DNA from: Dehalococcoidia bacterium UBA4060
GTDB taxonomy: Bacteria > Chloroflexota > Dehalococcoidia > GIF9 > UBA5629
Direction: 5' to 3'
Length of the DNA stretch: 9,602 nucleotides
Assembly (NCBI GenBank): GCA_002383665.1
Contig: DFZI01000001.1
Span: forward strand, 1-9,602
A model generated the notes under the pieces. The model was not told the origin of the DNA and did no database searches. It saw only the letters and a list, made by a program, of their open reading frames with translations. Each line of letters starts with the position of its first letter. Positions within the stretch are counted from its first letter, which is position 1. Below are positions 1 to 5,546 of the stretch, piece by piece. The translations under genes and the position numbers were made by a program.

Positions 1-86
1 CTTCTTCACATTATGCACCAGGCACTTTTGCCCTCTTCAATCGGTAACTCTATCTTACCATACCACTCAATTTAGGAGAGGGGTTT

Positions 87-113
87 ATGCAACAGACTCA
101 AATATGGCTTTAA
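87..113 (+). other. 8-codon micro-ORF with strong Shine-Dalgarno
   Basis: An ATG at 87 follows a purine-rich GGAGAGGGG run at 75-83, which would be a good ribosome-binding site. The frame closes after eight codons (MQQTQIWL, stop at 111-113). It is too short to be called a gene. It could be a leader peptide for the HNH gene or the damaged start of a lost gene. The first 22 bases resemble the HNH gene's own 3' part at 692-714 with two substitutions and one indel, which favours a remnant. Confidence 0.2.
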
Positions 114-122
114 TATCAGTTG

Positions 123-164
123 ATGGCTGATGTGAAGCTACGAGTGCAGCGAAGGGGTGTTTGA
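123..164 (+). other. 13-codon micro-ORF overlapping the HNH start (TGATG)
   Basis: The frame starts at ATG 123 and encodes MADVKLRVQRRGV. Its TGA stop at 162-164 shares its last base with the ATG of the HNH endonuclease gene at 164, giving the TGATG arrangement typical of translationally coupled genes. It lacks an obvious ribosome-binding site of its own. A 13-codon frame can arise by chance, so it is listed only because of the overlap. Confidence 0.2.
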
Positions 165-757
165 TGAATGAGCAGCGTACAATTAGCGAAAACGTAGGGC
201 GAGCTTTTTCTATGCCGAAAGCATTGACTATTACATTCAGAACATCATCGCTAACAAACGCCTTTGTAGCAGCGATACTTCCGAACATAGAGCCAAAGAC
301 CAATGAGGTGGCCCAGGTTTTCGATATATTGGGAATCGACCCTGACAACCTGACTTGTGCATATTGCGGAGATAAAGCCACCGAATGGGAGCATCTTCAT
401 CCAATCGTTAAGGGGAAGCTTCCCACTGGTTATCCTTCTTCAATCAGGAATCTTGTCCCTTCCTGCGGTAAATGCAATCAATCTAAGGGTGGAAAAGAGT
501 GGCGCCATTGGATTGTAAGTGTCGCTCCGCTTTCTCCCAAGTCACGTGGCGTCAAAGACCTGGATAAGAGAATAGCCAGAATAGAAGCATATGAGAAGTG
601 GGCAAATTGTTGTCCGATACCAATCCGTGAAATCATCGGCGAAAGTGCATATATTGAGTATTTTGGCAAACTTGAACACATAGTGGAGGAAATGCAACAG
701 GCTCAAAAAATGGCAGACATCCTTAAAGCCAGGTTTGGTGAGATATTAAATCAGTGA
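164..757 (+). CDS. HNH endonuclease
   Basis: A 197-aa protein with a complete zinc-stabilised HNH nuclease module in its middle. It has a first CxxC pair (C65, C68), the beta-beta-metal motif E76-H77-L78-H79-P80 with H77 as the expected general base, N96 in RNLVP, and a second CxxC pair followed by N and K (C101, C104, N105, K108). HNH enzymes of this layout cut DNA and occur in restriction, phage and mobile-element contexts; which of these applies cannot be told here. No methyltransferase is visible in the window. The start at ATG 164 is preferred over TTG 161 because AAGGGG at 152-157 then lies six bases upstream. The roughly 60 residues before the module and 90 after it match no family I recognise. 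The C-terminus is helical and charged, possibly a dimerisation or DNA-contact region. Its stop overlaps by a few bases an opposing gene remnant. Confidence 0.85.
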   Translation: MNEQRTISENVGRAFSMPKALTITFRTSSLTNAFVAAILPNIEPKTNEVAQVFDILGIDPDNLTCAYCGDKATEWEHLHPIVKGKLPTGYPSSIRNLVPSCGKCNQSKGGKEWRHWIVSVAPLSPKSRGVKDLDKRIARIEAYEKWANCCPIPIREIIGESAYIEYFGKLEHIVEEMQQAQKMADILKARFGEILNQ

Positions 758-852
758 TTGGCAGTCCGGTATGAGACCAATAACTGCTGCACCGCTGGTA
801 TTAATTTCTTACTCTCAAATACGAGTTCGGGAACTGTCCAGAATGCATCCCG
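751..852 (-). pseudogene. 3' remnant of an unknown gene (repeat copy A)
   Basis: This minus-strand frame has no start codon and is cut off upstream by a TAA at 853-855. It reads RDAFWTVPELVFESKKLIPA, then VQQLLVSYRTANH and a stop. Nineteen of these residues (778-834) match the C-terminal part of the frame at 4101-4352: VPELVFESKKLIPAVQQLL against VPKLLFEKKGLIPALQKLL, 13 identical and 4 conservative. Six of the 12 differing codons are synonymous, which suggests coding descent. An alternative is a non-coding repeat or element end, because the similarity begins abruptly at GGACAGTTCCC (839-829). The product is unknown. Confidence 0.4.
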
Positions 853-1052
853 TTACCTTGGAAGACTCTATCAAACCAGCCTCCAGCGTCAGAGAACGTA
901 ATTATAGTGACGGCAATTGACGTGCATTTTACACCGTTTTCATAAGTTTCGCATTCGCCTCAGTCTCCCAGATAGGGAGCACGATCAATGGACACGTTTG
1001 TGACTTTGGTTTGGCAATGAGGAAGCGGTGGACTTTCTAAATGTTGATTTGA
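801..1052 (-). pseudogene. Possible decayed reading frame with one internal TGA
   Basis: This stretch lies between the HNH and zinc-ribbon genes. One minus-strand frame is open from 1052 to the TAA at 801-803 except for a single TGA at 960-962, where TGG (Trp) would restore it. The downstream part reads protein-like (for example ITFSDAGGWFDRVFQGNG). Its end, GQFPNSYLRVRN-stop, matches GQFPNYYLRKRD-stop in the same frame of repeat copy B. There is no start codon or ribosome-binding site, and it competes with the other frame of the repeat, so at most one is real. An open run this long also arises by chance with moderate probability. Nothing else is visible in 757-1043. Confidence 0.2.
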
Positions 1053-1072
1053 TTAGTTGACGACGATATAAT
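1044..1072 (+). promoter_or_regulatory. Sigma70-type promoter of the zinc-ribbon gene
   Basis: A -35 hexamer TTGATT (1044-1049) and a consensus -10 TATAAT (1067-1072) are separated by exactly 17 bases. Transcription would start near 1079, leaving a leader of about 19 bases before the ATG at 1098. It is the best promoter match noticed in the window and suggests the zinc-ribbon/nuclease pair has its own expression. Confidence 0.65.
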
Positions 1073-1086
1073 TGACCTTCAAATAT

Positions 1087-1091
1087 GGAGG
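1087..1091 (+). promoter_or_regulatory. Ribosome-binding site GGAGG that decides the start at 1098
   Basis: GGAGG lies six bases before ATG 1098. An ATG at 1093 is out of frame and too close to the site, so 1098 is the start. Confidence 0.7.
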
Positions 1092-1097
1092 CATGGG

Positions 1098-1700
1098 ATG
1101 CAGCAAGTTCTCCAATGTAATTATTGCGGTGCGCCTGTTAGTAGCGGAGCACTTTACTGTGGCTGTTGCGGAAAACAGCTAAACTGGGGTACTCAACAAT
1201 CGATGCCTGATAACCAAGATAGCCCCTCAATGCACATCTCACCGTTAAATTACCAAACTCGGGAACCAATTCTATACTACATAAACAACACATTTAATCT
1301 GCCCGCTGTGACAACAGATGGGAGGCTCTCATGGTTGCCAGTACCAAATAATATATCAGCAGCATTAGAGGCTAAGATTCAAGACCGCTATCCTCCGCAA
1401 CGATATAGCGGAGTACAAAGCTATGTTATGTGCGCAGTAGTATTAAGAAGTCCAGATACGAAGCGGGTAGCATTTATATACGAAGTATGGGGATTTTGGG
1501 AGCACATGAAAGAAGTAGACGAACTTTACAAACTACTATTTTCATTGGGTAATACAACAGTAGGCGATACATATTGGGACCAGTGCATTCAATACCTATC
1601 AAATGATCCGGCTAAAACATGGATCAATGCTCTCATATATTTCTTGAAAGAGCAGATACACTGGGCAGAATACGTTGATAAGACTCTGGCACAACTATAG
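1098..1700 (+). CDS. Zinc-ribbon protein of unknown function
   Basis: A 200-aa protein that I do not recognise as a whole. Residues 7-28 form a treble-clef type zinc ribbon with two CxxC pairs (CNYCGAPVSSGALYCGCCGKQL), the common start of many bacterial regulatory or scaffold proteins. A polar, probably flexible stretch of about 25 residues follows (NQDSPS). The remaining 150 residues or so form a globular, aromatic-rich domain containing VMCAVVLRSPDTKRVAFIYEVWGFWEH and a helical end rich in W, Y and L. No transmembrane segment or signal peptide is visible. Promoter and ribosome-binding site are both strong. It lies 178 bases upstream of the large nuclease gene on the same strand, so co-transcription is likely but not shown. 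A partner, sensor or adaptor role for that nuclease is inference only. Confidence 0.75.
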   Translation: MQQVLQCNYCGAPVSSGALYCGCCGKQLNWGTQQSMPDNQDSPSMHISPLNYQTREPILYYINNTFNLPAVTTDGRLSWLPVPNNISAALEAKIQDRYPPQRYSGVQSYVMCAVVLRSPDTKRVAFIYEVWGFWEHMKEVDELYKLLFSLGNTTVGDTYWDQCIQYLSNDPAKTWINALIYFLKEQIHWAEYVDKTLAQL

Positions 1701-1796
1701 AGAAAGCATCGAGGGACTTCCTGGATAAAAAAGCTAAGTAATTAAATCAGGGATTTGCTGAACGAACATCTTGGACAGGTAGGGGTGGCCTCAAAC

Positions 1797-1868
1797 ATGG
1801 AGGAAAAGAATATATTTCATGTCCAGCTACAACACACAGGAGAATTGGTTCCTCGCATATTGCGATGA
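1797..1868 (+). CDS. Small ORF / possible leader peptide before the nuclease gene
   Basis: A 23-codon frame, MEEKNIFHVQLQHTGELVPR followed by ILR and TGA. A purine-rich AGGGGTGG lies about eight bases before the ATG. Its stop is ten bases before the ATG of the 670-aa nuclease gene, which has no ribosome-binding site of its own, so ribosomes finishing here could reinitiate there. It is in a different frame from the nuclease, and the nuclease frame is closed by TAA at 1870-1872, so it is not an N-terminal extension unless there has been a frameshift. It may equally be a chance frame. Confidence 0.3.
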   Translation: MEEKNIFHVQLQHTGELVPRILR

Positions 1869-1878
1869 TTAAAGCTTC

Positions 1879-3891
1879 ATGTTAAACTCCAAAACAGATC
1901 ATATGTGCAGTAAGATTTACAAATCACATGCAAAATCTGTCCCCCGAGAGGAGAAAACCTTAGAAAATGCAAAAGAACACCTAGATTCTACTTCGGCTGT
2001 AGAGCTGTTTTCAGCCTTCCTGATAATAGGTGCATATTTTTCCAGCACTGTTCAAGGCAAGCTGCGTGCTCTAAATGACAAGACTACGAATGCGGCAGGT
2101 CTACTCAAAGGGTTCAAACTTGCGGTGGTCACGTGCCTTGACGTTTTCCTGTCAGCAGTGGGTGATGCCCCCGGCATCCTAGATTTCGAGTTCGATCCAG
2201 ACTATTTTGACTATACGCATTTCACGCGCAAAAGAGGACGCAAGACGTCCAGTACTGCTGGACAATCTAGCATTGCTCTGTCGGGAGTAACGTCGAAAGT
2301 CAATTCGATGATATCGGCATTAATCCGATGTAATTCTTGGGCAGAGATAGATGCTATTAAGCCCATGTTCTTGTCTTTTGCTGCAACTCTAGAGGATATA
2401 TTCCGTCGTTCGTACTCAGTGCTAGACAGCGATGAAAAGCATGCCCAGAAAATTCCTGCGCTCAAATGGGACGCTCTACACGTAATGTGGGGTGAACACC
2501 TTTCCTCTGATAGAATCACCGAAGTGTATGCTGATCACTACCAAACACCATCAAACCGGACTCCTGAATACGATGCTTTGTTCTCCGATTTTCGGCCATT
2601 CACCCGGCTGACTCGTTTTGATGCGTTATCGTTGCGCGTTTTTGAAGACCGTGTGCAACTGCCGAATGAATGGGCATCTGGTTATGCTATGACTGTACAC
2701 GAGTCCCTGAAACAACTCTTGCCAGTGCGTCGTCGCCCTCAACTGCGAGTCCTGGATGAGATGGTACTTGGCATTTCTGATTGGGCCGGATTCGACAGCT
2801 ACGAGAGATTGCATCTACGTGGGCCACTGCCATTTCCGAGTCCACTGGCCACGCATATCTATCGCAAAGTCAGGCCAATCAATCATAAGCAAAGAGACCG
2901 ATTATCTGTGGGTACTTCTTCATCTCAATCGCCTGAGCATATCCTCGCTTGTATGGGTAACCGTGCACGGCTTATAGACGCCTCATCAGGTGCTGGCTGG
3001 ATGAGCTTCCTTACTGTTCTCGATGGGGCTGTACAACGTACCAAACAAAGTGGCGACAAAGCTCGTGTAGCCATCGTTTGCCATGCTCTGGGGGATTTAC
3101 GTGAAGACTATAGCCTTTGTGTCTTCATGCCTGCTTACGGTCGATATGGCATATCTAACTCATCGCAATGGTGGGTATGGTATCAGATTGCTAACAATTA
3201 TTCCGGAGGTGCCAGTGAGTCGTGGAATCACATCGTGGAAAGCCTTCGTCAGCATTCCAAGTACCTAGAGGTTTCTATGATGTATGCCGATGCTGACAAG
3301 TTCTATGACTACTGTGAAGACCCCGGCTACCATCGGCTTGAGACCGAGATCGATGTGATCAGCACATTCATTGCCGACATACGAGGCGCATATCCAGAGC
3401 TTCTACTGGCAGCAACGTTATCTCAGATGAACTACTGTAACATCAGACTGCGCTTCAAGCCGCGGGTCTTGCGCCATTATTCCGGCAAGGAGAGAATCAC
3501 AGATGAACTTGATGTCCTAGGGATCAAGGTTCGAAACTCGAAGCCGACAGAAATATTGGTTTGCGAATCAAAGGGACAGGGTACGCTGGACACAAAACTG
3601 AAAGCGGACTTTAAGAAATTCTGCCATGCTGTGTCTTTTTTGCAAGCTAACTTGACAGCATTATGCGATGAATTGGGCATTACAATATCCCAGCATCTTC
3701 ACATTAGAGGCATGTTCATATCCTTAGTTGAAGGGGTGCATTACGATGACCCTAATAAGCTGGTTGAATTTTATGATTTTTCCAGTTTTATTGATATGCT
3801 TCGCAAGGGTAAGATGCCAGATTACTATGTCCGATTCCTTCGAAAATCGCCGTTTATATCATCCGACATCTTCACACCACCTCACTCTTAA
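1879..3891 (+). CDS. Large protein with a C-terminal PD-(D/E)XK nuclease-like domain
   Basis: A 670-aa protein of no family I can name. Near the C-terminus, E543-L-D545-V-L-G is followed 18 residues after D545 by E563-S-K565, inside the hydrophobic strand ILVCESKG. This is the ExD...ExK signature of PD-(D/E)XK restriction-endonuclease-like folds, in the form (ELDVL...VCESKG) seen in several defence nucleases. A helix after it (KLKADFKKFCHAVSFLQANL) fits the fold. The first 530 residues or so are unassigned. They include a mildly hydrophobic stretch at about 40-60, a basic KRGRK near 118-122, and a W/Y-rich segment (SSQWWVWYQIANNYSGG) around 430-445, and could be a sensor or target-binding region. 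The start is uncertain: ATG 1879 is the first possible, ATG 1903 is an alternative, and neither has a Shine-Dalgarno site. No helicase, protease or methyltransferase motif is visible. Neighbours are a zinc-ribbon protein upstream and decayed genes downstream. DNA cleavage is inferred from the motif; a role in defence is inferred from context. Confidence 0.7.
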   Translation: MLNSKTDHMCSKIYKSHAKSVPREEKTLENAKEHLDSTSAVELFSAFLIIGAYFSSTVQGKLRALNDKTTNAAGLLKGFKLAVVTCLDVFLSAVGDAPGILDFEFDPDYFDYTHFTRKRGRKTSSTAGQSSIALSGVTSKVNSMISALIRCNSWAEIDAIKPMFLSFAATLEDIFRRSYSVLDSDEKHAQKIPALKWDALHVMWGEHLSSDRITEVYADHYQTPSNRTPEYDALFSDFRPFTRLTRFDALSLRVFEDRVQLPNEWASGYAMTVHESLKQLLPVRRRPQLRVLDEMVLGISDWAGFDSYERLHLRGPLPFPSPLATHIYRKVRPINHKQRDRLSVGTSSSQSPEHILACMGNRARLIDASSGAGWMSFLTVLDGAVQRTKQSGDKARVAIVCHALGDLREDYSLCVFMPAYGRYGISNSSQWWVWYQIANNYSGGASESWNHIVESLRQHSKYLEVSMMYADADKFYDYCEDPGYHRLETEIDVISTFIADIRGAYPELLLAATLSQMNYCNIRLRFKPRVLRHYSGKERITDELDVLGIKVRNSKPTEILVCESKGQGTLDTKLKADFKKFCHAVSFLQANLTALCDELGITISQHLHIRGMFISLVEGVHYDDPNKLVEFYDFSSFIDMLRKGKMPDYYVRFLRKSPFISSDIFTPPHS

Positions 3892-3894
3892 GCA

Positions 3895-4091
3895 GCGTAA
3901 GCTGACTACCATCCGGGTTGGCGTTCCGTCCTTGAAATTCGCATTGAGTAGCGTAACGAATGCAGCGATGGTAATGTTATTGCCATTATTTCTTGACGGC
4001 AATTTAACAATCACCACTTCATATTTACGACCACAATTTGGCATTTGATGGCATCCAGTGGTACTGTGTAGTTGCACCGGGAACATTTAGG
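3895..4091 (-). pseudogene. Frameshifted double zinc-ribbon gene remnant
   Basis: Read on the minus strand from 4091, the frame gives PKCSRCNYTVPLDAIKC. After one missing base at about 4040-4041 it continues PNCGRKYEVVIVKLPSRNNG and then ITIAAFVTLLNANFKDGTPTRMVVSLR. Restoring one C yields IKCPNCGRKYEV, so two CxxC pairs appear in series, as in bacterial zinc-ribbon proteins. In the second ribbon half the expected CxxCG has become IAAFV. There is no usable start, because a TGA (4092-4094) lies directly upstream in frame. Together these suggest a dead gene or fragment. It ends just beyond the stop of the opposing nuclease gene. A shorter intact frame on this strand (ATG 4086 to 3859) is the other possible reading and has no ribosome-binding site. 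Confidence 0.45.
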
Positions 4092-4099
4092 TCAGTTGT

Positions 4100-4124
4100 C
4101 TCACGGATCTGTGAGTAGTTTTTG
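4100..4124 (+). terminator. Weak hairpin followed by a T-run
   Basis: CTCACG and TGTGAG (4100-4105 and 4110-4115, with one G-T pair) flank a GATC tetraloop and are followed by TAGTTTTTG. This could end plus-strand transcription from the nuclease gene, about 210 bases downstream of its stop. The stem is short and the tract is only five T, so support is weak. Confidence 0.25.
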
Positions 4125-4352
4125 AAGTGCTGGAATTAATCCCTTTTTCTCAAATAGTAGTTTGGGAACTGTCCCCAGTGGCCCACCTAAGGGGACTCGA
4201 ACTTCATGTGGCGGTTCGTGCCTCTGTCTGATATAATCCCTAACGTTCGGGTGCGGTAGCTCAAATTTTCGAAGCAACTCACACAGTTTTATAATCAGGT
4301 CAGGCTGCAAAAAGTTCGATTTGAGTCCTGAGTGCCCAGAGACTTTAACATC
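4101..4352 (-). pseudogene. Unknown reading frame carrying repeat copy B
   Basis: A minus-strand frame open for 83 codons from the TGA at 4353-4355 to the TGA at 4101-4103, reading SGLKSNFLQPDLIIKLCELL, then RKFELPHPNVRDYIRQRHEP and a proline/glycine-rich stretch, then GTVPKLLFEKKGLIPALQKL. The first possible start is TTG 4310, without a clear ribosome-binding site. The last third matches the remnant at 751-852. The next two in-frame stops (4101, 4092) are followed in the same frame by the double zinc ribbon, so this and that remnant may once have been one gene. I do not recognise the family. It lies downstream of, and on the same strand as, the lipid kinase gene. It could be a real 69-aa protein, but decay is more likely. 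Confidence 0.35.
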
Positions 4353-4363
4353 TCAGACTGGGC
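4334..4363 (-). terminator. Hairpin downstream of the lipid kinase gene
   Basis: GCCCA-GAGA (4334-4342) pairs with TCTC (4351-4354) and TGGGC (4359-4363) across an eight-base loop, with a four-base bulge on one arm. It lies nine bases after the kinase stop codon on the transcript. No T-run follows on the minus strand, so it is either a poor intrinsic terminator or an mRNA-stabilising hairpin. Confidence 0.35.
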
Positions 4364-4371
4364 GTAATAAA

Positions 4372-5385
4372 TCAGGGCCGGGTGATGCCGGCATCGTTGT
4401 GTTGAAGTAATCCCATCTCCGGCACTATGACTTTTAGCGAAGAGGGAACGACACGGATAGCAACGGGCGTCTGCGTAAACAGGTCACCATCGATATGCAC
4501 CGGCAGCTTGCGTGCGGACTCGATAGCTATCTCGCTGCACTGGTAGTACTCAACCTTGGGGTCCTGAAGATGTCTTCGCACCAGAACTTTAACAGCATGC
4601 TGGACAAAGGTAAAGAAACCGTCTCCCTTGAAAATGCACACATCCAATTTACCATCGTTCACACAAGCTTTAGCCCCGATCGCCATCACGCCCCCATAAA
4701 GTTGGATATTGCTGACAACAACCAGTGGTGTGATGGCCTTTACCACCTTTCCATCCAGCTTGAGCCGCATCTCGGTGCTGGAATACTTATAGCCTGACTC
4801 AATGGCGCTAATCACATAAGCCCATGAGCCCAAGGCCCTTTTTTCCTTCAAAGATATATTTTCTATGACCGCGGCATCCAGCCCAACCCCTGCCCACATC
4901 AGAAAGTACCGTCCGCAGGTCTCGCCCATATCGACTGCCACAGTCTGTCCCTTCACGATCACCTGCGCAGCATCCAGCAGCATCTTCCGATAATAATTGG
5001 CAGGCAACGGGCGCTCAATCCGCTCTTCCAGGTCCGCAATCAGCTTGAACAGCCTTGTGCCCGGGAGCATGGGGTTTAACGTTGGGATGCCCATCTGCAT
5101 CGCCCATGCGTTAGTGGTTCCCACAGGAAGAACACCCAGTGCCACCTCGGTATTCACCAGCCCGTTAGCCACCTCGTTGACAGTGCCATCACCACCGGCA
5201 GCGATAACCACCTTTGCGCCCCTCTTAGCGGCATCACGGGCCAGCTCAGTTGCCTCGAGGGGCTTCCCAGTCTCGTGTGAAGTAACAGACCAGCCGTGGC
5301 GAGTTAAAAACGCAACTACCTCGTTAAGCTGGCGCCTCACGATTACCTGCCCACTGCAAGGATTATAAATCAACTCAACCTGCAT
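4372..5385 (-). CDS. YegS/LCB5-type diacylglycerol (lipid) kinase
   Basis: A 337-aa member of the diacylglycerol kinase catalytic-domain superfamily, which phosphorylates lipid hydroxyls such as diacylglycerol or other long-chain substrates with ATP at the inner face of the membrane. Visible motifs are the N-terminal YNPCSG (7-12), the nucleotide-binding GGDGTVNEV (64-72), LPVGTTNAWA (86-95), and a C-terminal sandwich domain ending in HIDGDLF (about residue 302), where the family usually has DGE. The usual NDFA after GT is NAWA here, closer to the sphingosine-kinase style; the substrate cannot be read from this. No signal peptide is visible. ATG 5385 has AGGA five bases upstream. A hairpin separates it from the ribosomal genes, so it is probably transcribed on its own. 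Confidence 0.9.
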   Translation of the reverse strand: MQVELIYNPCSGQVIVRRQLNEVVAFLTRHGWSVTSHETGKPLEATELARDAAKRGAKVVIAAGGDGTVNEVANGLVNTEVALGVLPVGTTNAWAMQMGIPTLNPMLPGTRLFKLIADLEERIERPLPANYYRKMLLDAAQVIVKGQTVAVDMGETCGRYFLMWAGVGLDAAVIENISLKEKRALGSWAYVISAIESGYKYSSTEMRLKLDGKVVKAITPLVVVSNIQLYGGVMAIGAKACVNDGKLDVCIFKGDGFFTFVQHAVKVLVRRHLQDPKVEYYQCSEIAIESARKLPVHIDGDLFTQTPVAIRVVPSSLKVIVPEMGLLQHNDAGITRP

Positions 5386-5394
5386 CAGGATCCT

Positions 5395-5420
5395 ATTATA
5401 AGCTCGATTTTCACCGAGCT
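5395..5420 (-). promoter_or_regulatory. TATAAT box with inverted repeat before the lipid kinase
   Basis: On the minus strand TATAAT (5400-5395) lies ten bases before the kinase ATG. Directly upstream is a perfect six-base inverted repeat, AGCTCG/CGAGCT (5401-5406 and 5415-5420, eight-base loop). If TATAAT is a -10 box the transcript would begin about three bases before the ATG and the repeat would occupy the spacer, where a repressor could bind. No good -35 is visible (CACAGC at the 17-base position), so the box may be a chance match. Confidence 0.3.
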
Positions 5421-5493
5421 GTGACTTGCATGCCGGGAAGACCCTGTGCCAGTCTCCGTGGCAACGCGATTATTGTACTTAACAATATCATAC

Positions 5494-5527
5494 AAAGAGG
5501 ACTGGCAATTGTAAGCCAGCCCTCTTT
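5494..5527 (-). terminator. Rho-independent-type hairpin after rpsI
   Basis: Two 13-base arms (5494-5506 and 5515-5527, AAAGAGG-A-CTGGC against GCCAG-C-CCTCTTT) pair with one A-C mismatch around an eight-base loop. The structure starts about 20 bases after the rpsI stop. On the minus strand it is followed by TTTGTATGATATTG, a weak T-rich tail. Its position at the end of the ribosomal block supports operon termination. Confidence 0.65.
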
Positions 5528-5546
5528 ATCACCACCTGAAACAAGG

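Noticed and set aside
6..71. Minus-strand frame IEWYGKIELPIEEGKSAWCI ending in M and a stop looks protein-like.
   Set aside because: Only about 21 codons at the window edge with no start or motif; it cannot be told from chance.
85..381. 98-codon minus-strand frame opposite the HNH gene.
   Set aside because: It is antisense to a gene with a complete HNH motif and has no ribosome-binding site; a shadow.
778..839. Repeat considered as an integron attC site after a cassette gene.
   Set aside because: No RYYYAAC/GTTRRRY core pair and no overall inverted symmetry; no integrase is seen in the window.
4191..4205. TTCGAGTCCCC on the minus strand resembles a tRNA T-loop, a possible tRNA fragment or attachment site.
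   Set aside because: The flanking bases do not pair as a T-arm and no acceptor, anticodon or D-arm can be found.
1..4371. CRISPR array, transposase gene or complete insertion sequence in the accessory half.
   Set aside because: No regularly spaced repeats, no transposase motifs and no paired terminal inverted repeats were seen, only the two direct 60-base copies.
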